Source: Cymbidium sinense (lineage: Eukaryota; Streptophyta; Magnoliopsida; Asparagales; Orchidaceae). Taken from it: a stretch of 64,000 bases of DNA. Positions 45,772 through 56,811 of this stretch are shown here, one piece after another. Position numbers and translations under genes: made by a program. The stretch spans positions 316,789,001-316,853,000 of the forward strand of contig CM038214.1 in NCBI GenBank assembly GCA_021442155.1, written 5' to 3'. How positions within the stretch are numbered: position 1 is the stretch's first letter; each line of letters begins with the position of its first letter. Under the pieces are notes generated by a model that saw only the letters and a list, made by a program, of their open reading frames with translations, was not told the DNA's origin and did no database searches.

Positions 45772-47265
45772 TTAGGGTTTAGGTTTAAATTTAGGATAAT
45801 AAAGTTTTAGGGTTTAGGTTTATTTTTTAAATTTATTTAGTTATTTTATGTTTAGGTTTAGAGTTTGGATTTATCATTTAGGATTTAGGATTAGGGTTTA
45901 GGGCTTAGGGTTTAGGGATTAAGGTTTAGGGTTTAAGGTTAGGGTTTAAGGGTATAGGGTTTAGGGTTTAGGGTTTATGATTTAGGATTTAAGTTTTAGG
46001 ATTCTTTATGGTTTAGGGTTGAGGGTTCAAGGTTTAGGGTTGTAGGTTCAGTGTTGTAGGTTTAGGGTTTAAGGTTAGTTTTAGGGTTTAGGGTTTAGGG
46101 TTCTTTATTTAAAAAAATAGTAAACAGGTAGGTTTAGGTTTATTTACTTTACTTAGTTTCTTTTATATTACTTTATTTTATTTTTAATTTTTATTTATGT
46201 TTATTTTTAATTTTTAATTAGTTTGGCTTATTTATTTTAGGTTTATTTATTTTAGTTTAGGTTTTTTACTTTAGTTTATTTTTTAGGTTTAGGTTTAGGT
46301 TTACATTTACTTTTAGTTTAGTTTAATCTTTTTGCTTTTAGTTTTTATTTTTAGGTTTGGTTTAGTTTTTATTTTATTTTTTTAGGTTTAGGTTTTAGTT
46401 TTTTATTTTAGGTTAATTTTTTTTAGTTTAGTTTTATGTTTATTTTTAGTTTATTTTATTTTATTTAGTTTAGTGTTTTGGTTTAAGTTTAGGTTTTATT
46501 TATTTTATTTTAATTTTGGTTTAAGTTTATTTTATTTTGTTTATTTTAGGTTTAGGTTTTCATTTTAGTTTAGGGTTTAGGTTTTATTTTTTATTTATTT
46601 TATGTTTTATTTTGAGATTTATTTTTTTAGGTTTAGGTTTTATTTAGTTTTATTTTATTTTAATTTTTTTTGTTTATTTTATTTTTTTATTTATTTAGGT
46701 TTTTTATTTTTTAATTTTACTTTATTTTTAGTTTAGTTTAGGTTTCTATTTATTTTATTTATTTTAGTTTTTATTTTTAATTTTATTTTATTTTTAAGTT
46801 TAAGTTTAGGTTTAGGTTTTTATTTTTTTATTTTTTAATTTATTTAGGTTTAAGGTGTATATTTTATTTTTAGGTTTTATTTAGTCTAGGTTTAGGTTTT
46901 TAGGTTTTTTAGGTTTAGGAGTTAGGATTTAGGGTTTAGGGTTTAGAGTTTAGGGTTTAGGGTTTGGAGTTTAGGGTTTAGAGTTTAGGGTTGTAGGATT
47001 TAGGGTTTTGGATTTAGGGTTTAGGGTTTAAGTTTTAGGGTTTTAGGGTTTAGGGTTTAGGGTTTAGGGTTTAGGGTTTTTTTAGGGTTTGGGGTTTAGG
47101 TTTTTTTTAGGTTTTAAGGTTTGGGGTTCAAAGTTTAAGGTTTTAGGGTTTTAGGGTTTTAGGGTTTAGGGTTTAGGGTTTAGGGTTTATAAGGTTTAGG
47201 GTTTAGGGTTTATGGTTTAGGTTAGAGGTCTACGGTTCAAGTTTTACTTTAGGGTTTGAGGATTT
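45772..47265 (+). repeat. Higher-order repeat unit 1, satellite part
   Basis: TTTAGGG-rich (45772-46095), core at 46120-46132, T-rich (46133-46895), TTTAGGG-rich (46896-47265), including five perfect heptamers at 47042-47076. It aligns with 47731-49232: both carry TTCAGTGTTGTAGGTTTAG before the core and AGTTTGGCTTATTT after it. Confidence 0.87.
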
Positions 47266-47730
47266 TAGTTTTTTAATGGACAAAAAATTTAAATTCAACA
47301 TTTCTTCTTTTCAATCTCATCAACCAAGTAACACACCAAGTTTTTTATGACACAAGCGATGACACATATAAAAAATGAGCAAGCATAGAGAAAATAAAAA
47401 ATCTTAGATAACTAGAACCATCTCTATTGTAAAGACATAGTTTCATAAGTAGTAGATCGGATCATTCTTTCTCGTTCCCTTAACCGCCCCAGGTCCACCA
47501 TCATATCCTTGATCTCTCCCTCCACCACCATCACCATGGCTATAACCTCCGTCATTTGTCCCACCTCCATAACCACCAATGCTCTGACCACTACCTCCAT
47601 ATCTGTCAGCACCTCTAGATCCCCCACCACAACTACGATAACTAGAGCCTCCACCTTTGCCTTGATTGCTAGATCTAAACTGAGCTTGGTTGACGGTGAT
47701 GTTACCACAGTCAAGGTTCTACCCATTCTT
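47266..47730 (-). pseudogene. GRP 3'-end module 9
   Basis: Second copy in the higher-order repeat. The frame reads NG, stop, NLDCGNITVNQAQFRSSNQG, KGGGSSYRSCGGGSRGADRY, GGSGQSIGGYGGGTNDGGYS, HGDGGGGRDQGYDGGPGA. The YSRGRGG segment is deleted and a different terminal reading follows. Apart from one stop near the start, the frame is kept through the glycine-rich tail. The CATTTCTTC landmark at 47299 is 1989 bp from module 8. No promoter or RRM body is present. Confidence 0.88.
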
Positions 47731-49232
47731 AGGGTTTAGGTTTAGATTTAGGTTAATAAGGTTTTAGGGTTTAGGTTTATTTTTTAATTTATTTAGATAG
47801 TTTATGTAGTGGTTTAGGGTTTGGGTTTAGGGTTTAGGGTTTAGGATTAGGGTTTAAGGTTTAAGGTTTAGGGATTAGGGTTTAGGGTTTAGGGTTAGGG
47901 TTTAGGGCATAGGGTTTAGGGTTTAGGGTTTAGGGTTAAGGATTTATGGTTTAAGTTTTAGGGTGTTTTTAGGGTTTAGGGTTTAGGGTTTAGGGTTGTA
48001 AGTTCAGTGTTGTAGGTTTAGCGTTTAAGGTTAGTTTTAGGGTTTAGGGTTTTTTATTTAAAATAAATAAGTAAACTGGTAGGTTTAGGTTTATCTAGTT
48101 TATTTAGTTTATTTTTTATTTATATTAGTTTATTTTATTTTAACTTTTATTTCTATTTATTTTTTATTTTTATTTAGTTTGGCTTATTTTTTTTAGGATT
48201 TTTTTTTTAGTTTAGGTTTTTTATTTTAGTTTGTTTTTTAGGTTTTGGTTTTGGTTTATGCTTACTTTTAGTTTATTTTTATTTTGATTTTATATTTTAG
48301 GTTTAGGTTTAGGTTTCTATTTTTAGGTTTAGTTTAGGTTTTTATTTTATCATTTTAGGTTTGGGTTTTAGGTTATTATTTTAGGTTAATTTTTTAGTTT
48401 AGGTTTATGTTTTTTTAGTATATTTTATTTTATTTAGTTTAGTGTTTAGGTTTAGTTTATTTTAGGTTTAGGTTTAGGTTGTATTTATTTTATTTTAATT
48501 TATTTTAGTTTAGGTTTAAGTTTATTTTATTTTATTTATTTTAGGTTAAGGTTATTATTTTTAATTTATGGTTTAGGTTTTAGTTTTTATTTATTATAGG
48601 TTTTATTTTGAGGTTTATTTTTAGGTTTAGGTTTTTATTTAGTTTTTATTTTATTTTAATTTAGGTTTATTTTTATTTTATTTTATTTAGGTTTATATTT
48701 TTAATTTTTCTTTATGTTTTAGTTTAGTTTAAGTATTTATTTATTTTATTTTATTTTAGTTTTTCTTTTAGTTTTCATTTTTTATTTTATTTTATTTTTA
48801 GGTTTAGGTTTAGGTTTAGGTTTGTATTTTATTTTTTTATTTTATTTAGGTTTAGGTTATATATTTTATTTTTAGGCTTTATTTAGTCTAGGTTAAGGTT
48901 TATAGGTTTTTAAGGTTTAGGGGATAGGGTTTAGGGTTCAGGGTTTAGGGTTTAGGGTTTAGAGTTTAGGGTTTAGGGTTGTAGGATTGAGCGTGTTGGG
49001 TTTAGGGTTTAGGGTTTAGGTTTTAGGGTTTTAGGAATTAGGGTTTAGGGGGTTTAATGTTAGGTTTAGGTTTAGGGTTTTAGGGTTTAGGTTTAGGTTT
49101 TAAGGTTTAGTTCATAGTTTGGGGTTTAAGTTTTAGTTTTTAGGTTTAGGGTTTAGGTTTAGGTTTAGGTTTAGTTTAGTTTAGGTTTAGTTTAGTTTGG
49201 TTTAGGTTTAGTTAGTTGGTTTAGGGTTCAAG
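47731..49232 (+). repeat. Higher-order repeat unit 2, satellite part
   Basis: Same order as unit 1: TTTAGGG-rich, core (48069-48083), T-rich, TTTAGGG-rich. Landmark TTCAGTGTTGTAGG is near 48004 (46046 in unit 1). The last 150 bp before module 10 contain TTTAGTTTAGG variants not seen in unit 1. Confidence 0.87.
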
Positions 49233-49692
49233 TTTTAATGGAGAATAAATTGATTCAACATTTCTTCTTTTCAATTTCATCAACCAAGTAACACCCAAGT
49301 TTTTTAAAAAAGACATAGATAAAAATGAGCATGGAGAAAATAAAAATCTAGATAACTAGAATCGTCTCTCAGAAGGTTCCATAAGTAAGTAGCGGTCGGA
49401 TGTCATTCTTTAGTTTCTCCAGTTACCATCAGAACCACCCTGGCCTCTTGAGTAGCGAGATAAACCATCATATCTTCGATCTCTCCCACCACCACCACCA
49501 TGGTTGTAACCTCCATTGCTCCTCCCGCCGCCATAACCACCACTGCTCTAACCATTACCTCCATATCCACTAGCACCTCCAGATTACCCACCACCACTGC
49601 AATAACTATCACCTCCACCTTCCCCTCCACTATTACTTCTAGACTGAGCCTGGTTGACGGTCATATTCCTGTCGTCAAGGTTCTACCCATTA
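49233..49692 (-). pseudogene. GRP 3'-end module 10 (frame kept, three stops)
   Basis: Third copy in the higher-order repeat, 1960 bp from module 9. The frame reads NG, stop, NLDDRNMTVNQAQSRSNSGG, EGGGDSYCSGGG, stop, SGGASGYGGNG, stop, SSGGYGGGRSNGGYNHGGGG, GRDRRYDGLSRYSRGQGGSD, GNWRN and a terminal stop at 49410-49412. The whole tail through the GNWRN C-terminus is colinear with plant GRPs. The three internal stops look like independent point mutations. The 3' UTR is shortened by small deletions (49290-49390). It abuts satellite at both ends. Confidence 0.9.
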
Positions 49693-52600
49693 TAAGGGTT
49701 TAGGTTTAGGTTTATCAAGTTTTAGGTATTAGGTTTATTTTATAATTTATTTAGTTACTTTAAGTTTAGGTTTCAGGTTTAGGGCTTAGGGTTTAGGGTT
49801 ATTTTTTTATTTATTTTATGTTTAGTTCTTTTCTTTAGTTTAGGGTTTTGGGTTTATTTTTTATTTATTTTAGATTTTATTTTTAAGTTTATTTTTTTGG
49901 TTTAAGTTTGCATTTAGTTTATATTTTAGATTTTATGTTATTTAGGTTTTTTATTTTTAGGTTCATTTTTTTATAGTTTAGTTTATTTTTTTTATTTTTT
50001 TATTTTAGTTTTTATTTGTTATTTTATTTTTTTTATGTTTAGGTTCTAGTTTAGGTTTTTATTTTATTTTATTTTTTATTTTATTTAGGTTTTCATTTTT
50101 TTATTTATTTTATTTTTAGATTTTATTTAGTTTAGGTTGTGGTTTTTAGGTTTTTATGGTTTAGGGTTTAGGGTTTAGGGTTTGGACTTTAGGGTTTAGA
50201 GTTTAGGGTTGTAGGTTTTAGGGTTTAGGGTTTAGGGTTTAGATTTTAGGGCATTAAGGTTTAGGTTTTAGGGTTTAGGGTTTAGGGTTGTAGGTTTAGA
50301 GGTTAGGGTTTTTTTATTTGATTTGATTATTTTATTTATTTATTTATTAAAATTAAGTAAACGGGTAGTTTTAGGTTTATTTAGTTTATTTTTTTATTCT
50401 AATTTAGTTTATTTATTTTAGTTTATTTTTGATGTTTAGGTTTTAGGTTTTTATTTTAGGTTTATTTTTAGGTATTATTTTTTAGTTTAAGTTTAGGTTC
50501 TTTTTTTGTTAATTTAATTTTATTTAGTTTATGTTTAAGTTTAGGTTTAGGTTTTATTTGTTTAAATTTAAGTTTAGGATTATTTTATTTTTACTTTAGG
50601 TTTTGGTTTTTATTTTAGTTTAGGGTTTAGCTTTTATTTTCTTATTTATTTTTAGGTTTATTTTTTAGGTTTAATTTTTATTTAATTTTATTTTGGGTTT
50701 ATTTTACTTTTATTTTAGCTTTAGCTTTAATTTTTTTATTTTATTATATTTTATTTTACTTTAGGTTTAGGTTTCAGTTTATGTTTTTATTTTATTTTAT
50801 TATTTTATTTTTATTTAGGATTTTTTAGTTTTCTTATTTTTAGGTTTCATTTTGTTTAGTTTTAGGTTTTTAACTTTTTAGGGTTTAGGTTTTAGGTTTA
50901 TATTTTAGGTTTCTTTTTAGGTTTTATTTTTTAGTTTAAGTTTAGGTTTATTTTTAGTTTATTTTATTTTATTTTTTTAGGGTTTAGGTTTAGGCTTAGG
51001 TTTTATTTATTTTAGTTTAGGTTTAAGTTTATTTTATTATTTTAATTTATTTTTATTTTTTGTTAAGTTTTTATTTTTGGTTTAGGGTTTGGCTTTTATT
51101 TTTTATTTATTTTTACGTTTTATTTTTATGTTTATTTTTTAGTTTAGGATTTTATTTAGTTTTTAGCATAGGTTTATTTTATTTTTTTATACATTTAGTT
51201 TTTATTTTATTTAGGTTTTTTATTCTTAGCTTTATTTTATTTTTTAGTATATTTTAGGTTTTTAGTTATTTTATTTTAGTTTTTTTATGTAATTTTAAAA
51301 TATTTTTATGTTTAGGTTTAGGTTTTAGTTTAGGTTTTTATTTTATTTTATTTTATTTAGATTTAGGTTTTTTTATTTATTTTATTATTAGGTTTTCTTC
51401 ACTTTAGGTTTAAGTTTTTTGGTTTTTAGGGCTTAAGATTTAGGGTTTAGGGTCTAGGGCTTAGGGTTTAGGGTTTTAGGGGTTAGGGGTTAGGGTTTAG
51501 GATTTAGGGTTTAGGGTTTAGTGTTTAGGCTTTAGGGTTTTGGGTTTTCAGGGTTTATGGCTTAAGCTTTAGGGTTTAAGGTTTTGGGTTAGGGTCAGGG
51601 TTTAAGGTTTATTGGTTACGGTTTAGGGTTAATTTAAAGTTTAAGGTTTAGCGTATTTAGGGTTTAGGGTTTAGGGTTGTAGGTTTTGTGTTCAGGGTTT
51701 AGGGTTAGTTTTAGGGATTAGGATTTAGCATTTAGGGTTTAGGATTTATGGTTCAAGATTTAGGGTAACTTTTTTAAATTAAGTAAATCAGTAGATTTAG
51801 GTTTTTATTTATTTATTTAATTTATTTTTCTAATTATTTTAGTTTTTTTTATTTTTTTTATTTTTACTTAGGTTTATTTTTATTTTTATTTAGTTTATTC
51901 AATTTATTTTAGGTCTACTTATTTTAGTTTTGGTTTCTTATTTTCGTTTATTTTTTAGGTTTAGGTTTAGGTTTATGTTTATTTTTTAGTTTAATTTTAT
52001 TTTTATTTTATTTTTTAGGTTTAGGTTTTATTTTTTATTTTTAGGCATAGGTTTAAGTTTTATTGTTTTTTTTTAAGTTTAGGTTTTAGGTTTTTATTTT
52101 AGGTTCTTTTTAAGGTTTTATTTTTTAGTTTAGGTTTAAGCTTATTTTTAGTTTATTTTATTTAGTTTAGGATGTAGGTTTAGTTTATTTTAGGTTTAGG
52201 TTTTATCTATTTTAGTTTAGTTTATTATAGTTTACGTTTTTTTTTATAGGTTTAGGTTTTCTTTTTTAGTTTAAAGTTTAAGTTTTATTTTTTATTTACT
52301 TTTTAGTTTTATCTTTAGGTTTGTTTTATAGGTTTAGGTTTTTATTTTTTTTTATTTTAAGTTTATTTATTTTTATTTAGTTTTTTTATTTTTAGGTTTA
52401 TTTTATTTTTTTAGTTCAGTTTAGGATTTTATATATTTTACTTTAGTTTAGTTTTTATTTTCTATTTTATTTAATTTTAAGGTTTAGGCTTAGGTTATAG
52501 TTTAGGTTTTTATTTTTTATTTAGATTTAGGTTTTTTATTTATAATATTTTTGGGTTTTATTTAGTTTAGGTTTAGGTTTTGCGGTTTTATGCTTTAGCG

Positions 52601-52716
52601 TTTAGGGTTTAGGCTTTAGGGTTATAGGGTTTACGATTTTAGGGTTTAGGGTTTAGGGTTCACGCTTTAGGGTTATAGGGTTTACGATTTTAGGGCTTAA
52701 GGTTTAGGGTAGGTTC
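49693..52716 (+). repeat. Telomere-like composite satellite, block H
   Basis: Starts as higher-order unit 3 but loses its core early and enters T-rich sequence at about 49800. Cores follow at about 50355 and 51781. TTTAGGG-rich stretches lie at 50150-50310, 51420-51770 and 52580-52710. A 51 bp direct repeat (TTATAGGGTTTACGATTTTA at 52622 and 52673) lies next to the LINE insertion. No gene is visible. Confidence 0.85.
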
Positions 52717-54126
52717 TTTTTTTTTTTTTTTTAGGGAAGCCCATGTAGGGGTATTTTATTGCCACAAAAGAGGGTTACAAGGTCCTTAAAGGGGATAAAC
52801 TCAGAACTACCCAAAGAGCTACAATTAGCCTAAGGGGTAAATCCCTATCTAAGTACATCAAGAGTAAAAGAAAGCATAAAACAATCAAAAGATACAAGAT
52901 GATTAACATAATAAGCTAAAGTAAGATTAAGGCCAATGCTCGGAGGATGTGGGAATGCATGATAATGCAGGCACTGCAAAAGAAGGAGAATCACACACGC
53001 AAAGTTATAATAAGAGGAGATTAGAGCAGTTAAGGTAATACAAAAAGTTAGAGGAAAATAACATAATATGAGTATGTTAGAAAGGAATTGTGATAGAAGG
53101 CTGGGCTCAATTCACATCTGTTGCAGATGCAAGTATGAGCATCCAAACTTATGAAGGGTTACATCACATGAGCTACTACCGAACCAATAGGGAGTGAGAT
53201 CATCACGGCCATCATAGCCAACAAACCTGTGAGAAGGTAGCATCAGTTGTTGATATTCTTGTGAGCTTTATTACCTGCAAACCTAAGCAAAATCGTATCT
53301 AAAATATATAGGTAATTCTTAAGAGGCTGAAGGATAAGGAGTCTCATTCAAGAAAAATATCATCAATATAGTCATCTTGACATGAGAATACATAAACATA
53401 AGTGAGTGATCCATCTTAGCCAGAGTCTCATGAATAGCCATATTCAGGAAAGAAATTAGTTCAGCATATAATCCCTCCATAAGAAAATTATAGAGGAGAG
53501 GACTTGCTTTGAAAACACATTAAATAAGTCAATGAGCTTATAACACCATCCCAATCACATGATATGTAAATGAATCTTTGGTCGAAAATAACCGAAACAA
53601 TCCCTTATTAATGTAGAAAGCAATAGTAAGGAAGATAGCATAACTCAACAGGGAATGGCGCAACCAACCAAAATAGCACCTTTAAAAAAAATCTAGAGGC
53701 AATACGATTCGGGCCCCATTCGGATAATCCATCAACAATCAATCCCACAACAAGACAAAGAAAAGGCAACAACATCCAGGGTAAACTAAACCGCCATAAT
53801 ATCATTCATTCGTAACAAACTTAAGAGCACCAAACCAAATAGGTAGCAGGTGATGCAAATCAGAAAAAATAGGAGATAAAATGCACAGGAAATCAGAAAG
53901 CCAACCCCAATAGCCAAATAGCTAATACAACATTGGAACCCACCATAAAAAAATCAACAAGTGAATTGGAATGAGTCTCAACATTAAAATCCAAAAAATA
54001 GCAATAGTTAAGACGGTAACATCCAAGATAGAAAGATACAGCAAATTGGCCCTAAAACTCCTCAATCAGAGTAGGCATGGCAATAATAGATAAACAAATA
54101 AATAAAGCATAAAAATAGTTATCCTG
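52717..54126 (-). mobile_element. LINE copy 5, 5'-truncated 3' tail
   Basis: A T-run (52717-52732), AGGGAAGCCCATGTAGGGG hairpin region and about 1.4 kb of tail that aligns closely with 56797-58215 of the large copy, including CAACAAGTGAATTG and AAGGAGTCTCATTCAAG. Its 5' end (GTTATCCTGA against GGGTTAGGG) corresponds to position about 58215 of that copy, well short of RNase H. The minus-strand ORF at 53608-53805 is tail sequence, not a recognised gene. Confidence 0.88.
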
Positions 54127-54414
54127 AGGGTTAGGGTTTAGGGTTTAGGGTTTAGAGTTTTTGCTTTAGGGTTTAGGGTTTTGAGGGTTTAGAATTTAGG
54201 GTTTAGGGTTTAAGGTTTAAGATTAGTTTACAGTTTAGGGTTTAGGATTTTTAAGGATTATGTTTAAGGGTTTAGGGTTTCAGGTTTTAGGGTTTAGGGT
54301 TTACGGTTTAGGATTTTTGGTTAGGGTTTAGGGGTTTTAGGGTTTATGGTTGAGGGTTGGGGTTTTAGGGTTGGGGTTCACATTTAGGGTTTAGGGTTTA
54401 GGGTTTAAGGTTTA
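54127..54414 (+). repeat. TTTAGGG-rich satellite segment
   Basis: Dense TTTAGGG and variants between the 5' end of LINE copy 5 and GRP module 11. No core or T-rich stretch is present. Confidence 0.83.
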
Positions 54415-54911
54415 GGTTTTTTATTTTTTTTTTAGAGAATAAGTTTAGATTCAACATTTCTTCTTTTCGATTTTGTCAACCTAGTAACACACCAAGTTTC
54501 CTATGACACAAGCAACGACATTGATAAAAAATATGCACGCATTGAGCAAATCAAGAACCCTAGATAACTAGAACCGTCTTTACTGTAAAGACATAGTTCC
54601 ATAAGCAGTAGATCAGATTGACCATTCTTCAATTTTTTAAGTTCCCATCAGAACCACCATAGCTTCTCGAGTAGAGGGATCCACCATCATATCCCTAATC
54701 TTTTTCTCTGCCACCACCATAGCTTTAACCTCCATCACTCCTCCCGCCTCCATAACCACCACTGCTCCAAACACCACCTCCATATTCACCAACACCTCCA
54801 AATCCCCCACCACCACTATAATAATTGCGGCCTCCACCTCACCTCCACCTCTAGATCTAGACTAAGCCTAGTTGCCGATGATGTTCTTACCGTTAAAGTT
54901 CTGCCTATTCT
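54415..54911 (-). pseudogene. GRP 3'-end module 11 (one frameshift)
   Basis: From 54911: NRQNFNGKNIIGN, stop, A, stop, SRSRGGGE, then a one-base shift. The next frame reads YYSGGGGFGGVGEYGGGVWS, SGGYGGGRSDGG, stop, SYGGGREKD, stop, GYDGGSLYSRSYGGSDGN, LKN and a stop. The order and C-terminus match the other modules. The A-rich end is longer here (T-run about 54416-54433 with one A), which resembles a poly(A) tail. The distance to module 10, less the LINE, is about 3.8 kb, close to two higher-order units. Confidence 0.87.
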
Positions 54912-56796
54912 TAGGGTTTAGGTTTAGGTTTAGGTTAATTTGGTTTTGGGTTTAGGTTTGTTATTTAATTTATTAAACTTACTTTAGGTTTAGGTTTTTG
55001 GTTTGGAGTTTAGGGTTTAGGGTTTAGGATTTAGGGTTTAAGGTTTAGCATGTAGGGTTCAGTGTTTAGGATTCTAGGGTTTTAGGGTTTAGGATTAGGG
55101 TTAAGGGTTTAGAGTTTAGGGTTTAGGGTTTAGGGTTTAGGGTTTATGGTTTATGGTTTATGGTTTTTTAGAGTTTAGGGTTTGGAGTTTAGGGTTAGGT
55201 TTGTATTTAGTGTTTGGGTTTAGGTTTGTGGGTCAGGTTTTAGGGATAGTTTAGGGTCAGTTTGGGTTATTTAATTTAATTAAAATGAGTTTAGGTTTAT
55301 TTAGTTTATTTTTTTATTTATTTATTTTATTTTATTATTATATAGGTTTATTTTAACTTTATTTAGTTTAATTTATTTATTTTAGGTTTATTTATTTTAT
55401 TTTATGTTTTAGATTTTAGATTAAAGTTTAGGCATTTTTAGTTGAGTTTTTAGTTTATTTGGTTTATTTTATTTTTAGGTTTAGTTTATTTTATTTTATA
55501 AGTTTAAGTTTTGTTTATTTTAGGTTTATTTTAGGTTTTAATTTTAGTTTATTTTATTTTATTTATTTAGGTTTAGTTTAGTGGTTTATTTTAGGTTTAA
55601 GTATAGGTTTTATTTATTTTAGCTTAGGTTTAGATTTTATTTATTTTTGTTTATTTTATTTTTAATTGTAGGTTTAGGATTTTTTTTTAGTTTTGGGTTT
55701 TGGTTTTACTTTTTTATTAATTTTAGGTTTAATTTTAGGTTTAAGTTTTATTTTATTTTATTTTAGACCATTTTATTTTATTTTCCTTTAGTTTTATTTT
55801 ATTAGTCTTGGGTTTATTTTATTTTTTAGTTTAGTTTAGGTTTTTCTTTATTTGATTTTATTTTTTTTATTTTTTTATTTTTAGGTTTTAGTTAGGTTTT
55901 TATTTTTTTATATTTTTTTATTTTAATTTGCTTTAAGTTTTTTTTATTTTATAGGTTTTATTTAATTTAGTTTAGTTTTGTTTTGGTTAGGTGATTTAGG
56001 GTTTTAAGTGGCCTGTGGTCAGGGTGTGGTGGTGTGGTGTGTAGTCGACCTCAGTGGTTGGATTTAGGGCTCAGCCTTGGCATATGGTCATTAGGGTTAA
56101 GTGGCCTGGGTCCGTGATAGGTTGTGATATTAGGGTCATGGTTTGTGGTCCATGGTTTAGTGATACTAGGTTTAGAGTTTACCCATCTTTTGATTTAGAT
56201 ATTAGTCAGTTTGGGGTTTGTGGATTTGTGGGTTTAGTGGTTAGGGTTTAGAGTTCAGTTTTGTGGTTTAGGGTTTTAGGTCAGGGTTTTGCCTAATATT
56301 TTAGTTTTATTTTAGTGTTTTTTTTTAAATAAAATTAAAATTAACCCAACAACAGATCAGTTTATTTAGTTTATTTATCTTATTTTATTTATTCCGGTTT
56401 TATTTTTAAGGTTTAAGGTTTAGTGTGGGGTTTGTAGTTTTGGGGTTAAGAGTTTTATTTTTAGGTCAGGTAGGGTTAGTTGTGGTTTAGGGTTTAGAGG
56501 TGGTTTGTTTAGGTTTTATTTTTAAATTAGTTAAATTAGTAGGTTTAGGTTTATGTAGTTTATTTTTATGCATTTTAGTTTATTTTTATTTAATTTAGTT
56601 TATTTTAATTTTTATTTTCTTTTGGTTTTTATTTTTATTTAGTTTTATTTATTTATTTTATATTTATTTATTTTACTTTAAGTATTTTATTTTAGTTAAT
56701 TTTTAGATTATTTTATTTTATTTTGTTTAAGTTTTGGTTTATAAGTTTTTAGTGTTAAGGATTTAGGGTTTAGGGTTTAGTGTTTAGGGTTTATGG
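54912..56796 (+). repeat. Telomere-like composite satellite, block I
   Basis: TTTAGGG-rich (54912-55260), T-rich (55280-55985), GC-enriched patch (55990-56300), then short satellite with a degenerate core at 56528-56543 and a last TTTAGGG-like stretch before the LINE. No gene is visible; the + strand ORF at 56054-56251 is translated GC-variant repeat. Confidence 0.83.
55990..56300 (+). repeat. GC-enriched satellite variant patch
   Basis: GTGGCCTGTGGTCAGGG, GGTGTGGTGTG, GGGCTCAGCC and TAAGTGGCCTGGG words replace the usual TTTAGG units. It is less regular than the patch at 10985-11560 and richer in TG/GTGG. Confidence 0.5.
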
Positions 56797-56811
56797 TTTT
56801 TTTTTTTTTTT

